Shown here piece after piece: positions 11,701 through 23,668 of a DNA stretch of 64,000 bases (position 1 is the first letter of the stretch; the number at the start of each line of letters is the position of its first letter). The DNA lies in NCBI GenBank assembly GCA_023055505.1, contig JALIRH010000013.1, positions 9,548,001 to 9,612,000 on the forward strand, given 5' to 3'. Source of the DNA: Callipepla californica brunnescens. Its lineage: Eukaryota; Chordata; Aves; Galliformes; Odontophoridae. A program made the translations under genes and the position numbers. The notes beneath the pieces were generated by a model. That model did no database searches, had not been told where the DNA came from, and saw nothing but the letters and a program-made list of their open reading frames with translations.

Positions 11701-13589
11701 GTACCACAGATAATTACGGGGTAGCTGAATCTTATGCAACTTATTACTTCTGTGAGCTAACCAAGAGGAATGCTAACAGGTTCAGTTCACTTGCAACTCT
11801 GATTGGCAGAATATTCATATGGCTGGCAAAGCGTCTAGATAACAAGAATATTGCAGTCTTTTTTTATTTTTTTTTTGTGGTTTCCCAAATTTCTGTCACA
11901 TCACAGCCTAACAAATTTCCCAGTCGGTATCAATTTCTGTATGTTAAAAGCCTACTCATCAGTACACATTTTACATTTCCTCTTGCTTATTCATGGTCTG
12001 AGATAAAGGCAGTTCACTTTGCTCAGTGCCAAAATGCTTATCCCAATATTTATCACAGAGTGTTTTTTAATAACATGATATTGATAAATAATTATTTGTA
12101 TTAGAAGAGTGCCTAGTGTTGTACCCAAAAATTAGGGCTATATTGTGCTAGATCATGCATAAACACATCAGAGAGAATCCCTGTTGAAAAGGATGATAAT
12201 TTTAAGGCAGTTTTGAGACATTAAAATGTACATAAAATGGTCTGAGATTCAGTGATAGGCCACATCTCAAAAGTGAGATGTAAAATTTAAATAATAACAC
12301 AAGCGTACAAAATCCTTCCATAAACTAGTGGAAGTTACCAGTAGAGACATGAGAACTTTTTTCTTTTGCAGAACAAAGCTTTTGTCTCTGTGCCATAAAT
12401 CTTACCAAAGCATTCACACACTTGAAGAATATTTTTCATCTTGGTTCCATCTTGAGGTGTTTTATCAAAGTATATTTTGCTAATAATAATCTTTTATATT
12501 TTGCACCTTATTCCTTCAGAATAGCTAATCAGTGGTTATTACAAAGCTTTGTAGTGTGCAGATAAGAATAGCATTAGATTTCTGTTTCATCGCCTCTGTT
12601 TTAGAACACATATTATGATGACTTCTAAAGAAAGATTTGTAAGGGCATTTTTTAAATGAACTTACAGAAGCATCTCTACTTGCAAACATATCCATTCCCA
12701 AGCTTTCCTCCTTCAACTTTTCTCCTCCAATAGAAAATGATGGGGTGAAAATTAAGTTTAATTAATAAAACTCTACTGCCTTGTAAACAGCCACCTTTTG
12801 CAGCTGAAACTTGCAGAGAGCTGATAGCTTTGAAAGAGTCAAATGGCTTCTTAGAACCATATCTACACCCAGAGGGGCACAAATTTCAACAGATCAACAC
12901 TTACATCTTTAACTGGAAAAATAAATAAAAATAACAACATAAAACTCTAAAATTGCAGATCTGAGCATGTGATCTCTATCCATGCCACAGGGAGAAAATT
13001 AAAACTTATTCTGGTTATGATATGCAAATCCTAGGTTCATTTACATTTGTGTTAACTCAATTTGAGGATAATGCAGGTGGGTTTTCTCATTTTGTTTTGG
13101 TTTTATTTTTTAACCAAAATATCTTTTTTCTTAATAAAATGCAAAAAGTGCTAAGGGATTGGTAATAATTCATCACTCTGCAGTTACTGTCCAGACATGT
13201 TAATTATGTATGCAAGATCTCTTATACCACATGCAAACTTTTTTTAAATAACCAGTGTTTTCATGTATGTAGCACATGTGCTACAAAAAGGGTCAACCAG
13301 AGGACTTCTGTGAGCTCAATTCCTCACTTGTATAGAGATTTACCAATATGAAATAGCCAAAGCTCTAGGCGCATGATACATAAAACCATCTATGTTGCAG
13401 GAGCATTAGGGTTATAAAGTCAAGCACACACAAGTTAGGAAATGCTGTCTCTAAGGTAGCCTGCATAACCTCACTTTGACTTTCTTTTGCTTGAGCAATC
13501 AGACACAGTAATGCTGAGGGCCAGAGAAAAGCCCATGAGGACAAAAAGGATGCTGAATTCACGCTAAGGTTTGAGCAAGGCACAGTAAA
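8785..13589. other. AT-rich noncoding stretch
   Basis: No gene is recognised. The longest open frame, 140 codons at 11682-12104 on the plus strand, is rich in F, Y, N and I and includes a run of F encoded by a T-tract at about 11859-11877. It has no motif I know and no supporting context. Several short poly-T and poly-A tracts occur but no transposon is evident. Confidence 0.55.
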
Positions 13590-14060
13590 TATAGAGAGAA
13601 CTACTCCAGGGCAGCCTGGGACACTAGCCCAGCCTGCTGGAGGCCTCCATCAAGACCACAGTCTTTTCCCCAGAGCAGATCAGCCTGCTCAGCAGCTAGC
13701 AGTGCCCAATTAGGCAAAATTCTTCTCCTGCCTCCTGCCCTGTAACACCCAGAGCTGGGATGTGGCAGTGGCTCACAGCCTCCAGAGGCCAAGCCGCACA
13801 GATGGGAAGACGCTGCAGCTGCTGGGGTCAGTGCCTCCCCATTCCCCACAGGAGGGGCAGCAGCATGGGACCGGGGACACCTGGCCTTCAAGGCCAGCAG
13901 TGCTTCAGCTGCCACTGCTCAGCTTCCCGTTAGAGAGAGGATGCTGCAAAAGAATGCTTCTGGCATAAGCTGCTGCCGGAGAAAGGTAGCCAAGGAGTAA
14001 GTGAGCATGCATCCTGCTACAGAGGGGATGTGAAGTGGAACACGGGACAGAGCTGAGTGC
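13590..14060. other. GC-rich block of unknown origin
   Basis: Composition changes abruptly from AT-rich to GC-rich, with many CTG, CAG and CC motifs (for example GCAGCTGCTGGGG and CACAGGAGGGGCAGC), and returns to AT-rich after about 14100. Overlapping open frames exist on both strands (minus 13601-13915, 104 codons; plus 13762-13968; minus 13905-14129). They have no domain I recognise, and their low stop density is simply what high GC gives. It might be an unrecognised LTR or other repeat, an old retrocopy, a noncoding exon or a regulatory segment. CpG is not notably enriched by eye. Confidence 0.4.
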
Positions 14061-14569
14061 CAAGATCTTGCTCCAGCTCCAGAATAATTCAGTGTGAATT
14101 TTCCTGAGGTCTGTGATTAAATTCCTCATAATTCACACCTTATTTTTTTCTGTTTCCTAATCTCTATTTTCAGCCTCCAACTCTATTTTCTTAAGTTTTC
14201 TTTTCAGCTGCCTGTCTCCTTGATCTGTTGATTCTAGAAGAAAATCTACCCACTCACCAGCTTTTCGTTTTACCCCCTTCTGTTTTGCAAACTCTTTCCA
14301 GTCTCCTTTCCCACTGACACTGCTCCTCATGTAGCAAAAGGCAAGGAAGCATGCCCTATGCTGCTGGCGCCTTGGGCTAGAGCAAGTTCTGTGTAGGCTG
14401 AGTGAAAGAAAGGAAGACTGATTTGTTTTTCACAGTGTAACAAATCTAAACTTTTTCTCCTAATGAAGAAAAGAGAACGTAAAGAGAAAGCTAAATTTCA
14501 AGTGCCTATGGCAAAGTATGTAGGTCCTAGCTGTATATTAATCTGTATATTTCTGAGAGAGAAAATATA

Positions 14570-15092
14570 CGTAGGTCACTCAAACAGTAATACCTCCTCT
14601 TTATGTTTTGGAACTTCCTATTATGTCTCATGGATACTGCAACAGATACAAAGATCACAATAACACTATTTGATACAGCAAATTCCCAGCTGCAAAACAC
14701 TCTTTTTCAACACAGTCACCAAAATTATCAGCTGTGAATTTTCACTACATTTGTATGATCATGCCACACTTGTTCAAATCTGCACCCACTGTCACAGTTG
14801 CCATTGCTGAAACTCACTATCCACTGCCTCATCGTGCTCACATCTGTTGATTGGTCTCCATAAATTTTCAGCAAGGGTCGATGAATGTCAATGAGTGCCA
14901 TTTTTTCCAACCCTCCTCTTCACACACACTTCCATGACAGACATAATTCTATCAGACTGCCCCTCTGTTGCCATCTGCCACATGGCAACAACATGTATCA
15001 AAATACTGGCAGAAGGTTCAACTTATACTGCCATCCCGCTAACATCCACCTCTGATATAATAAAATAGGAGGCATTACTTTCAGAGCAGCCG
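14570..15092 (-). mobile_element. Short mariner-type DNA transposon with TIRs and TA target site
   Basis: A 523-bp element is bounded by TA dinucleotides (14568-14569 and 15093-15094), the hallmark target duplication of Tc1/mariner. The left end (from 14570) reads CGTAGGTCACTC, then a short gap and GTAATACCTCCTC. The reverse complement of the right end (15092 backwards) reads CGGCTGCTCTGAAA, then GTAATGCCTCCTA. These are diverged terminal inverted repeats of about 30 bp. Inside, the minus strand holds a truncated transposase N-terminus (14728-14910). A full mariner is about 1.2-1.3 kb, so this is an internally deleted, non-autonomous copy. I judge it to belong to the short mariner family common in the chicken genome (Galluhop/Mariner1_GG type), though the exact family name is from memory and not verified. 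Confidence 0.88.
14728..14910 (-). pseudogene. Mariner transposase N-terminal helix-turn-helix remnant
   Basis: The 60-codon minus-strand frame contains MALIDIHRPLLKIYGDQ and then DVSTMRQWIVSFSNGN. This fits the first helix-turn-helix of mariner transposases, which binds the terminal inverted repeats: an 'IHxxLLxxYGD' helix, then a 'STxRxWxxxF' recognition helix. The catalytic DD(34)D domain is missing altogether, so the product could at most bind DNA. The frame ends soon after the helix-turn-helix, matching the internal deletion of the host element. Similar short frames elsewhere in vertebrate genomes are sometimes predicted as small proteins, but I see no evidence of expression. Confidence 0.8.
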
Positions 15093-18000
15093 TACAGGTG
15101 ATCATCTCCAAGAAGCACTACAACCACAAGCTAAATCTATTTCTAAATTAACTTACCTTATTATATTTTGTTTATAACCACCCTTATTATCAAATAGTCA
15201 TTTCAAAACATTACCCAAGGGCAACTAAAACGGGCAAAACAAAGAAGAAACATATGCTGACTTTGATGTTGCAGTTGTCCCTCTGGTTCCCATTAATACA
15301 TTGGAGAAAAACATCTTTGAAAACTAAGCAGTGAGAGAGAGACACGCACACACAGTGAAGATCATACTCTGAAGAAGCCAGAAGGCACCAGATAAAAGCC
15401 TGATAGAAAGTAGGTCAACTAATGATTCACAGCATCCAGCTCTCACAGAACCCTGCTAACAACAGCAGGGAAGATGCAAATGTGGAAAATAATGTCAAAA
15501 TCTTTAATATAGAAGAAATAGATACAATAGAAGCTATTGGGTATGCAAACATCTGGCCATAGAAAATAGATGTTGAGAATACAGTTCTTTTTCTTACAGC
15601 CCACTAGAAATTCAGAAGTCCAGACACAGGCTCCCAGCTGCCAGTGTGGGTGTATTTTGGTGATGCAAGGTCCATGAACACCCATGTTTCCTATTACAGA
15701 AGCTCCTCTATGTGGCTTTCTATCAGTTCTGGACCTTTCTCTTCTGAGTGTAGTGAAGATTGGTAATGCTCTCAGTGGTTGCAAATGTGGTGATTATATC
15801 TTTGGGAAATATATAACTCAATACTGGGTGTTATATCAATGACATGGGGTCACCCACTGGGGAAAAACTTCCTCATAGGGAAGAAAAACAACACAGAAAA
15901 TAAAATAACACATTTGTTAAGAAAATCTGTGTTTACAGACACCCTAAAACTGCTGGTAACAAAGATCCATGAAGTTTTCAATGGCAAAAACATACACATT
16001 TATAAATGAAGCATCTGATTAATAAGCAATGAGCTTATTAAAATGCGCAAGTGAGAACACAGCAGTTTCATTTTAGGATTCCAGGGCTAGAAAGTGAAAT
16101 CTCATCAGCATAAACATTTGTGGCCTAAAAGTACAGAAGTCCTCGAACACTCTTCCACTCAGCAGTGCTGACACACAAGCTCGTGGATGTTTTTCCCTTT
16201 TGCTGTTTGTAACTAAATAATAAGCTTGCGGCAGCTGCAGCAACTGCTTAGAAGCAACAAAAGAGTAATTTCTTTGAGTTATGGTTTAATGTCTTTTGGC
16301 AGCTTGAAACCAGGAAGGTCAGCTCCCTTTGACCAGTCGGTTCTCCCCAAACCACAGGCAAGGACTTGCAGACCACAGTCTAAGAACTTTTGTGGTAGAC
16401 ATTATTGATTGTATGCGTCCTTTTACACTGAGAATGAAGTCTGTGACATTTATTACTGAAACAGAAACTCTGTACCAAATCATTCATTTTGTTGTTTTTT
16501 TTTTGACAGAGCATATATTTGTATAAACTACAACCAATTCTCAAGCACTTAAGAGCTTTCATCAGAAAATCCACTAATATTTAATTGAAATTCCAGGATT
16601 CCAAATCCTAGTCAACTCTGGGTCACAGAGTTTGTCTTCTGTAAAGTGTCTTCACTTGACATCAGCTGTAACTTTGACCTATTAACTCAGAGCTTCAGGT
16701 TCCTAAAACAATTGTTCTATTTCCAAAAGAGGGAATTTATGACCAATCTTACTTTGACAGTTTCAATAAACAGCAGTAAAAGCACTAATTCAGAGCTCAG
16801 TCCTGATTATTTCTGCATTCAAAACCATGTACTAAAACCACAAAAGCTTAAAATAAAAATGGATCAAAAAATATTTGCCATTTTAATCAAATATAAAACA
16901 ATTAAAATACCCATTAATCCTACTAAACTTGGATCCAAAAGAAATAGCAGTGCTTTTAGAATGTTTCCATTATTTTTAATTGTCCGTGCAATATCGTATT
17001 GCTTTTTTTCTTTACAAAACAAAAGTCTTGAAACCCCCCAAAATTTTTTATCATACAAAAATGTTTCTGTTGATATCTCACACACACAAGATCACTATTT
17101 CACCGCTCTGTTTGAATTTGTTTTATAGCAGATGTATTTTTTTCTTCATTTCACTTCAGGAACAAAATAAAATTGAGAAATTAAAAATTCAGTTTGTACC
17201 AAGATCTGCTTAGATTAAGGTTACTAGAATATTCTTTTTGAACACTTACTCCCTCAGGATTCAGTGGTCCAAATTAGTTGCTATTAATTAATTAATCTCC
17301 ACTGATTTCAGTTCACTTCTTCCAAAGATTTTTTTTTTCTTTAATATGTTGGCATATGCCATTAAAAATTCTCAATTTTTAGATTCGTTCTATTTGCTTG
17401 AGGACTGCTACCCGATAGAGGAGAAAAACACCTCTGGCAAAACATGATTTTATTCCTACACAGAAAAAAAAAATAAAGCAGTTTACACATTTCTGTTCAA
17501 AGCAGATTTCAGTCTAACCTTGGCTTCACATGTGATAAAAAGATTAAAATGAAACATACTGATGAACTTTCTGATTAATTAATATGAATTGTAGCAGGAG
17601 AAATGTGTCTCGTTATCAACCCTCCATCAGAGATATTTTTTTTCTCAAAATCCTTTGTACAAAGGTCACAGTGATAGGAATATATAATGCTTTCCTACAT
17701 ATCAGCACAACATTTGTGCATCATATTTTAGTAAGAAAGAGGAAAGGCATGGGCTGGTGTCTCCTTAAGCCTCAACAAGTGAGGCTACCACTCATTCCCT
17801 GAAGCCTTTCATCGCCCCAGAGCCACTCAGCTACTGCGTAGGCTCCATGAGTAGCTGGAGGAAACAGCAAGTGTTGCTCTCCTTTGTATGCTTTTATGAA
17901 ATACAGCTGTGAACTGACGTGCTTTGCAGAGACAAGAATGATGCACTGATACTTGAACTCTAACCTTCCACTCCAACAAGGGCTTTGCTTTCAACAGTGG

Positions 18001-18180
18001 TAGAAAAGTTGTTGACAGAGCCATTATGGGAGGACAGTTATTAATGTCTGGCCAGGAGAGGGCTCCTCCTAGTCTTGCTCTAGGGGAGTGCTGAAAGTCA
18101 AGATCTTCTAGAAATAAACCTCCTGGAAAAGCCTTAGCAGCTGTGGTCACTACATAACAAGTCTGTGATATTTTCAATTG
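15093..18180. other. AT-rich noncoding stretch with longest open frame
   Basis: No gene is recognised. The longest open frame of the whole window lies here (16646-17128 plus, 160 codons). It is rich in I, K, F, N and S, has no domain I recognise, and overlaps open frames on the same strand and the opposite one, so I treat it as chance. A short GA/CA simple repeat occurs at 15332-15355 and a 7-bp hairpin (CCCTGCT/AGCAGGG) at 15451-15470. Confidence 0.55.
18052..18065 (+). promoter_or_regulatory. Weak CTCF-like motif match
   Basis: CCAGGAGAGGGCTC matches 12 of 14 positions of the vertebrate CTCF core consensus CCASYAGRKGGCRS. Several matches of this strength are expected by chance in 64 kb, so it is only a pointer. 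Confidence 0.12.
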
Positions 18181-18385
18181 AATCAAAGAATCATTAAGGT
18201 TGAAAAAGACTTCTTAGACCAACAATCCACTTACCACCAATTTTGCCCACTGGCCCTTGTCCCCAAGTACCGCATCTCCATGTCTCTTCAACACCACCCA
18301 CAGATGGTGACTCCAACATCTCCCTGGCAACTGTTCCAGTGCCTCATCACTCTTTCAGAGAACACGTTTTTCCTACTCATTACCA
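18181..18385 (-). mobile_element. CR1 LINE 3' end (minus strand)
   Basis: The plus strand reads the reverse complement of the CR1 3' UTR: AATCAAAGAATCATTAAGG, 'ttgaaaaagacttcttagac', 'cttgtccccaagtaccgcat', 'gatggtgactccaacatctc', and 'ttccagtgcctcatcactct'. The 3' end is at 18181 and the element is truncated at its 5' side near 18385. It is moderately diverged, with no coding sequence. Its sequence order matches the subfamily of the 1.6-kb copy better than that of the 54.6-kb copy. Confidence 0.9.
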
Positions 18386-19852
18386 GAGCTAATTGTCCCA
18401 ACTGTGCCATCTTGAGTATGTGACCAAGTCAGCTTTCCTTCCATACTCAAAACAGCTTCCCATTAAAGAGATGTGGATACTACAGATGAGGGGGAACCAA
18501 AGGCTCTACTAAGCTTCACCTGTCCCACCCAGGTAGCAGGATCCCTGCCACAACGCCATGGGGAATGCCATGCAGGACCAGCCGCAGAGGAGTACTACTA
18601 CTTTTCCAGGTCAGATGGTGCAACACAGAGTTTGGTGGCCCTAGAAGGGTTAAAGACTCCTTAACCTTTCTTAATCTTACACCTCTGATCCTAGTCCTTC
18701 TGTAGTGCTCTGCTGAATACTAGTTTAGGATGACGTTATGCTGGTAGAACAGGAGAAGAGTTTGTTTAGGATAGCATTTGCAATCATCTTGAACATCAGC
18801 TTAACGGACTGGTAATTAATTCTGGCACAGATCCAAGCTGCAGAAGGAATGCACAGCAGAATTCGATTCGTACAGCTCCCCTATTATGGAAGCACATATA
18901 GCGTCAAAATTTGTATACATCTGTATAGGTGATTTCCTTAGAGTGAGCAGGGGATAAAAATTATACATTTGTAAGTTGATCTTTCTAATAGTAATATTTC
19001 ATACATGCTAAAGAAATTAAAGGGCATGCAACAGTCCTTATCTCAATGCTAAATAAATAAACACCATATTCACAAAATCTTTCAAGTAAATTAATATAAA
19101 CCCTGAATTTGGGTTTATTATGAGTCCATAACAGACAAACTAGCTGCTCCCTGTGGATGAGGGGCTCGCTGTGACTATGCCAGGTATGCCTGCCGCATTA
19201 AATCCCTGATTGAACTATTAACTGTATATATTTAAGAGTTGATTATAGAAATACAAAAAATCTGACATTTTTCTCATTTCATAGTTTAATTTTTCAGGGC
19301 TATAAGCTTAGAAAAGCACATCGATTGTTAATCTAAAAGAGGAGGTACAAAGCAACAGGATGTCTGCCTGTTGCTTTATGCTATAGCGCTATCAATTAGA
19401 AACACAATGCCACCGAGTCCCTTTGGTTCACACCTACTTTACAGTTACTTTACAAAGAGGTACTTCTTTCATTTTAGGGCAGAAAATACTCGAATCCTTG
19501 TACATATCTGACAAACTGCTGATGGTCCAAGGTAATGATATAATTTCAACTTCATTTGTTCCTTATACTTGAATAGAGAATCAACAGAAGTATGTGTTTT
19601 TATAGTATTCCTCCTTTCCTCTTTACATGCTATTTACATTGTTTCATTTTCTAAAAAGAAAGGATGTTATCATAACTGAAAAGAATAGCAGATGGTCTGA
19701 GTCACATATGTGCAACACTATCTCTCTGTAACAGGTGCCAGAAGTTATGATTTTGGAAGGAACAAAGAATAGTACCAAACCTTCAAGTCAAAGTGGAAAC
19801 AGAGGTTGAATGCAGAATGCTTACCAGTCTCTACATAGTGCTCAAGCAAGTA

Positions 19853-19884
19853 GAAAATAAAAATAAAATAAAAATAAAAATAAA
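19853..19884. repeat. (AAAAT)n microsatellite
   Basis: About six units of AAAAT/AAAT run through GAAAATAAAAATAAAATAAA and the following bases. It lies about 70 bp upstream of a minus-strand CR1 tail. Confidence 0.9.
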
Positions 19885-19956
19885 TCATTTGTATTCCATA
19901 AGAAAAAATGCTAAGAGCTAAGGCCCTGCTAGATTCATCCCCAAAATTAAAGCAAG

Positions 19957-20013
19957 TCATAGAATCATAAAATCACCAGGGCTGGAAAAGACCTCTAAGA
20001 GCTTATTGTACCA
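19957..20013 (-). mobile_element. Very short CR1 LINE 3' tail (minus strand)
   Basis: The plus strand reads TCATAGAATCATAAAATCAC then AGGGCTGGAAAAGACCTCTA, the reverse complement of the last ~55 bases of CR1. It is a severely 5'-truncated insertion, with the element's 3' end at the left. Confidence 0.85.
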
Positions 20014-20519
20014 TGTAAAAAAAAGAAAGTTCAATTTGCTCTACTATCAAATACACTCAGAGAATCAGGCAGTTCTGAGGAATGTACTGGAAAAATCACG
20101 CAAGCAGTATAGTAGAAAGAAGAGCAGACCACAAGAACAGATATAAGATCCGGTAGTATGGACCTCAGGGCTGGGCTCGTGCAGCAGTTTCTGTGTAAGT
20201 ATCCTTAGGAGTTTGTATATACAACATCTGATGAAATTCACTCTACTGTATGCCCCTCTTAATAACATATTTTAAAACAGAGTGATTAAATGACATGAAC
20301 TATCTTCTGCAAACCCAACATTCAGGCCCTTTCTGCAAAGCTCTCCTGCAAAAAACTCTCAGGAACTCTTGTTACCTATTCACTCCATTTTACTATCATT
20401 GGAATGTCTATGCAGAATTCTGTAGACAGATGGAAATTCTCTTTCTGTGACATGAATCAGCCGGAACCTGTATACAAACTTGGCACGACACTGAGGCCAA
20501 GTGCTGCTGAGAGGCTGCT

Positions 20520-20540
20520 GCACTGAGCTGGGCTCAGTGC
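20520..20540. repeat. GC-rich 9-bp hairpin
   Basis: GCACTGAGC (20520-20528) is complementary to GCTCAGTGC (20532-20540), with a TGG loop. It lies in a small GC-richer patch (about 20470-20570) with CTG-rich sequence. No repeat family is recognised. Confidence 0.75.
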
Positions 20541-21026
20541 CACGTCAGGGGAAGCCACAAGAACTCACGTCATTGCAAAGGGTTTATGCCTACCTACAAA
20601 AATATATGCAGAGTTGTCAAACAATACATACAAACTGTGATTCTCCTGTAAGCCTTTTCACATATAGACTTGGGAGCTGATGGATCATAAAAGAGTATAC
20701 ACCAGTCACTCAGACACTGTGAAGAGGTTAAACAAATGGGGTTTGAATCGTCCAAACCTGCAGAGCCAAGTATTGATCTGCACATTTCCCTTGCGTCAAA
20801 CTGTAGAGCATTCATCAAATGTATTGCACTTACAGATGTAACAGGAAATGGCAAACATCCCAACAAGTGAGCAAATGGATCGTCTTATGACACTATTCTT
20901 TTCCATTCTAGACAATAGAAAAATCCCATTGATATCAGATCAAAGTACTGTTGGAAAATATAATCATGGAACAAAAAAAATCAAATTCTTGGAGGTCCTG
21001 TCCACAAACTCCTAAAGAAAAGAAGC

Positions 21027-21084
21027 TTTTTCCTTGTTTTTTTGTTTTTTGTTTTTTTGTTTTTTTCTTTTTTTCTTTTTTTTT
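21027..21084. repeat. T-rich low-complexity tract
   Basis: Runs of 6-9 T are separated by single G or C, so T makes up nearly all of about 58 bases. It gives spurious phenylalanine-rich open frames on the plus strand (20951-21256 and 21034-21324). Confidence 0.95.
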
Positions 21085-21505
21085 GTCCTCCTACACCATA
21101 CTTCAAATGTTGCATATTGTGGGACAGCTGAAAGCTGGACAAAAAGGGAGCCTGGAAGAGCTCACTTGTATCCTGGACTGTCTGGTGTTCAGCAGTGGAC
21201 CACAAATTACAGCTGCATGTACTTTCATGTTATCAGTGCTGCATTGCCCAGACTGAAGTGGTCTGTACAGCCCCCTGAGAAAAAAGCTGCCTTACTTTGT
21301 CCAAGCACAGTACTTGCGTCTTAATAGATACGGACTTGACATTTGGATGTAATTTTGTACACTGAAATCTGAACCATTACATTATTTTTATTCTTGTCCT
21401 TTATTCTTATTACTTTACTCAGTTCCCATGAAAACAACCTCATTCACAATCTGTTTTTATAACACCTAGAGACAATGTCTCTAAATGGCAGCGGTTTTGT
21501 CTGTC

Positions 21506-21519
21506 TCTGTAGGTGGCAC
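21506..21519 (+). promoter_or_regulatory. CTCF-like motif match
   Basis: TCTGTAGGTGGCAC matches 12 of 14 positions of CCASYAGRKGGCRS, including the intact AGGTGGCAC core, and is followed by TGCAG. The core is good but the 5' half deviates at two sites. Chance matches of this quality are expected in 64 kb. Confidence 0.18.
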
Positions 21520-23655
21520 TGCAGCAAAAAACCACGCATTTCCTGAGTCCAGGTGGACTCCCGTGGGATGGAGGAAAGCACAAAGCTGGGAATGAGGCAG
21601 GAAATGTTTCCAGTTGAGCACCCTGCTGCGAAACTGCCCTCCAGACTGACCCAACCTTGATCTAAAATCGCCTAGAGTCCTTGCAGTGGTCTTTCATTTT
21701 TTGCATTTGTCTGTACAGCTCAAGCACCTTTAACTATTTAGGGACATTTTCAACTCTATTCATACTTCACATTAATTTACTTTTCATTCTGGTCACCTTG
21801 CCAAAAGCAGATTTTGTCAGGTGAACTAATTTCCATCACATTAGAGAGATTAGCTTAGCTGATGTGAGTTGTACACAAAAGGCTCAAACGAGCACTTGTG
21901 TGCTTGTCTGACAAATACAGGCTTAAATTCTTCACCTCTGCTGGGTACAGGAGCAAGAGCCTGTCAGCTACACAGAGAACAATGCAGAGAGGCAATCAAT
22001 TAAAATATACACAGCTTGAGGCAAAATAAAGACACGGGAATGTTAATATTTTTTCTGCTACCTGATGCATAAATCAAACTCAGTTAAATTTCAGACTGGG
22101 GATTTTTTTCCTTTAAGGGCCTGCAAAAACTCCTTGTATAATCAACGTGTTTTCAGTGGCAGTGATGCAGTGAGGCTGCAGTTGGTGTTGGAGGAAGCTG
22201 CCTCTCGTGCTCAACAAAGCAAACGTTCTCCTGAGCAGTACTTACAGAAGTCCAAGTCACTGAGCAACAATGAAGATAACAAACTCACTACTACCTCCAC
22301 TTAAACTCTTCCGGTTGCTCCCAGACTTCAGAAATCAAATAGTACAGCTACTCAGGACTTGTGTGTACCTCTGTACCTCTCAGCTAAAACCATATAGATC
22401 AGGACATTTATTTTAATAACACAATTCCTAGATCACACCAGTGTATGTTTTTTTCTGTTGTCCTAGTTTGAAAATACCAAAAGTCCTAAAATATTCTGAC
22501 ATATGAAATAACATATTCACTATGTGGACAATGATATACAGGACTGTGTAAAGATAATTCCTCATGACTCTCTTAATTTTACAGGAATTTCAAGCTAATA
22601 TCCAATTAGCTTTTTCATTTTACAACCCTAGCTGAAAACACCTGTTAAATCTGTCATTTCCCAAGGTTTTGAAAGTAATCCAGGTGAAATTCAATAGTCA
22701 CTGTTTTACATTGCGATTTTATGTTCACACAAACTCAAAACTCAAATTAAAACCCAGGGATCTTAAAATCATTGTAATCAAGAAAGAATGGGAGTAAATC
22801 AGCATCGTTGTAGAGCTACACTCAGAATTTCTGTAACCAATATTACAAAAAGTGAAAGGTTTTGTCAACATTTTTTTCTTTCTTTTTGCTCATATCCATC
22901 TGTACCCCTTTCAGCTTTGACAACTGATATACAGGAGAGCCAGTTAAACTTCTCTGTATTTCCAGATACTGATGTAGAAATTTGATGCTTCAAATTTAAC
23001 CTTAAGGAAAGGAAAATTTTTAAAATGCAGAAAATTGTCATCTGTGGACAGCTGACTACTATTAGTTTATCTATTAATTCCAGCACTACAGTGTGGTGGC
23101 CAGGTGCAAAAATTGGCTGGCCCCAAAAGGAGAAAGCCAAAGGCTGAACCTTGGAGAGTGACCATATCCGTTTTGGGGAAATTACTATTATCAACATTGT
23201 TTAGTTGGCACAGAAGGCTCAATTGGCTGGGCGCTCACCTGGGATTGATATTCTCTTCTGGAAAGGGATCTGAAATTTCATCCACTCATCATTACAATCA
23301 GAGCTCCCCACTCAAACACTGCACGATGTTTACACCTGAAAATTAAGCTGTTACTTGTAATCATTTCAGTGTCTAAAGCATCCTTTCACACAGCTTTTCA
23401 GAGAGCTATTTCCAATTCATCAGCCATGTTCCTGAGGATAAAGATGCCTAGCAGGATGCAGACAGTGAAAATGGAATATGAAGACACTTATACTTATTTA
23501 GCTTCCATTTTTAAGGCAGGAATGAGAGGAGAAAACTTCTGTAATGCAGTGCCTCTGTAAACAAACAAATTTACACTCATATTTGGAACCTCTTTGCTGT
23601 TGTCCATGAAGAATCTACTCTGAGAAGTCTCTTCATAAAAATTATTCTTTTGTGC

Positions 23656-23668
23656 AAAAAAAAAAAAA
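23656..23668. repeat. A13 homopolymer
   Basis: Thirteen consecutive A in plain AT-rich sequence. No retrocopy signature is visible upstream. Confidence 0.9.

Noticed and set aside
11682..12104. 140-codon plus-strand open frame
   Set aside because: It has an F/Y-rich run from a T-tract, no recognised family, and no surrounding exon-like pattern.
16646..17128. Longest open frame (160 codons, plus strand) as a possible gene
   Set aside because: The composition is rich in I, K, F, N and S, as expected of translated AT-rich DNA. There is no domain, signal peptide or conserved motif, and opposite-strand and second-frame ORFs overlap it. A 160-codon frame is plausible by chance in 64 kb of such sequence.
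18473..18664. 63-codon frame in a GC-richer patch as a short exon
   Set aside because: It has no recognised domain and no convincing splice-site context. It directly follows a CR1 copy and may be chance or an unrecognised repeat.
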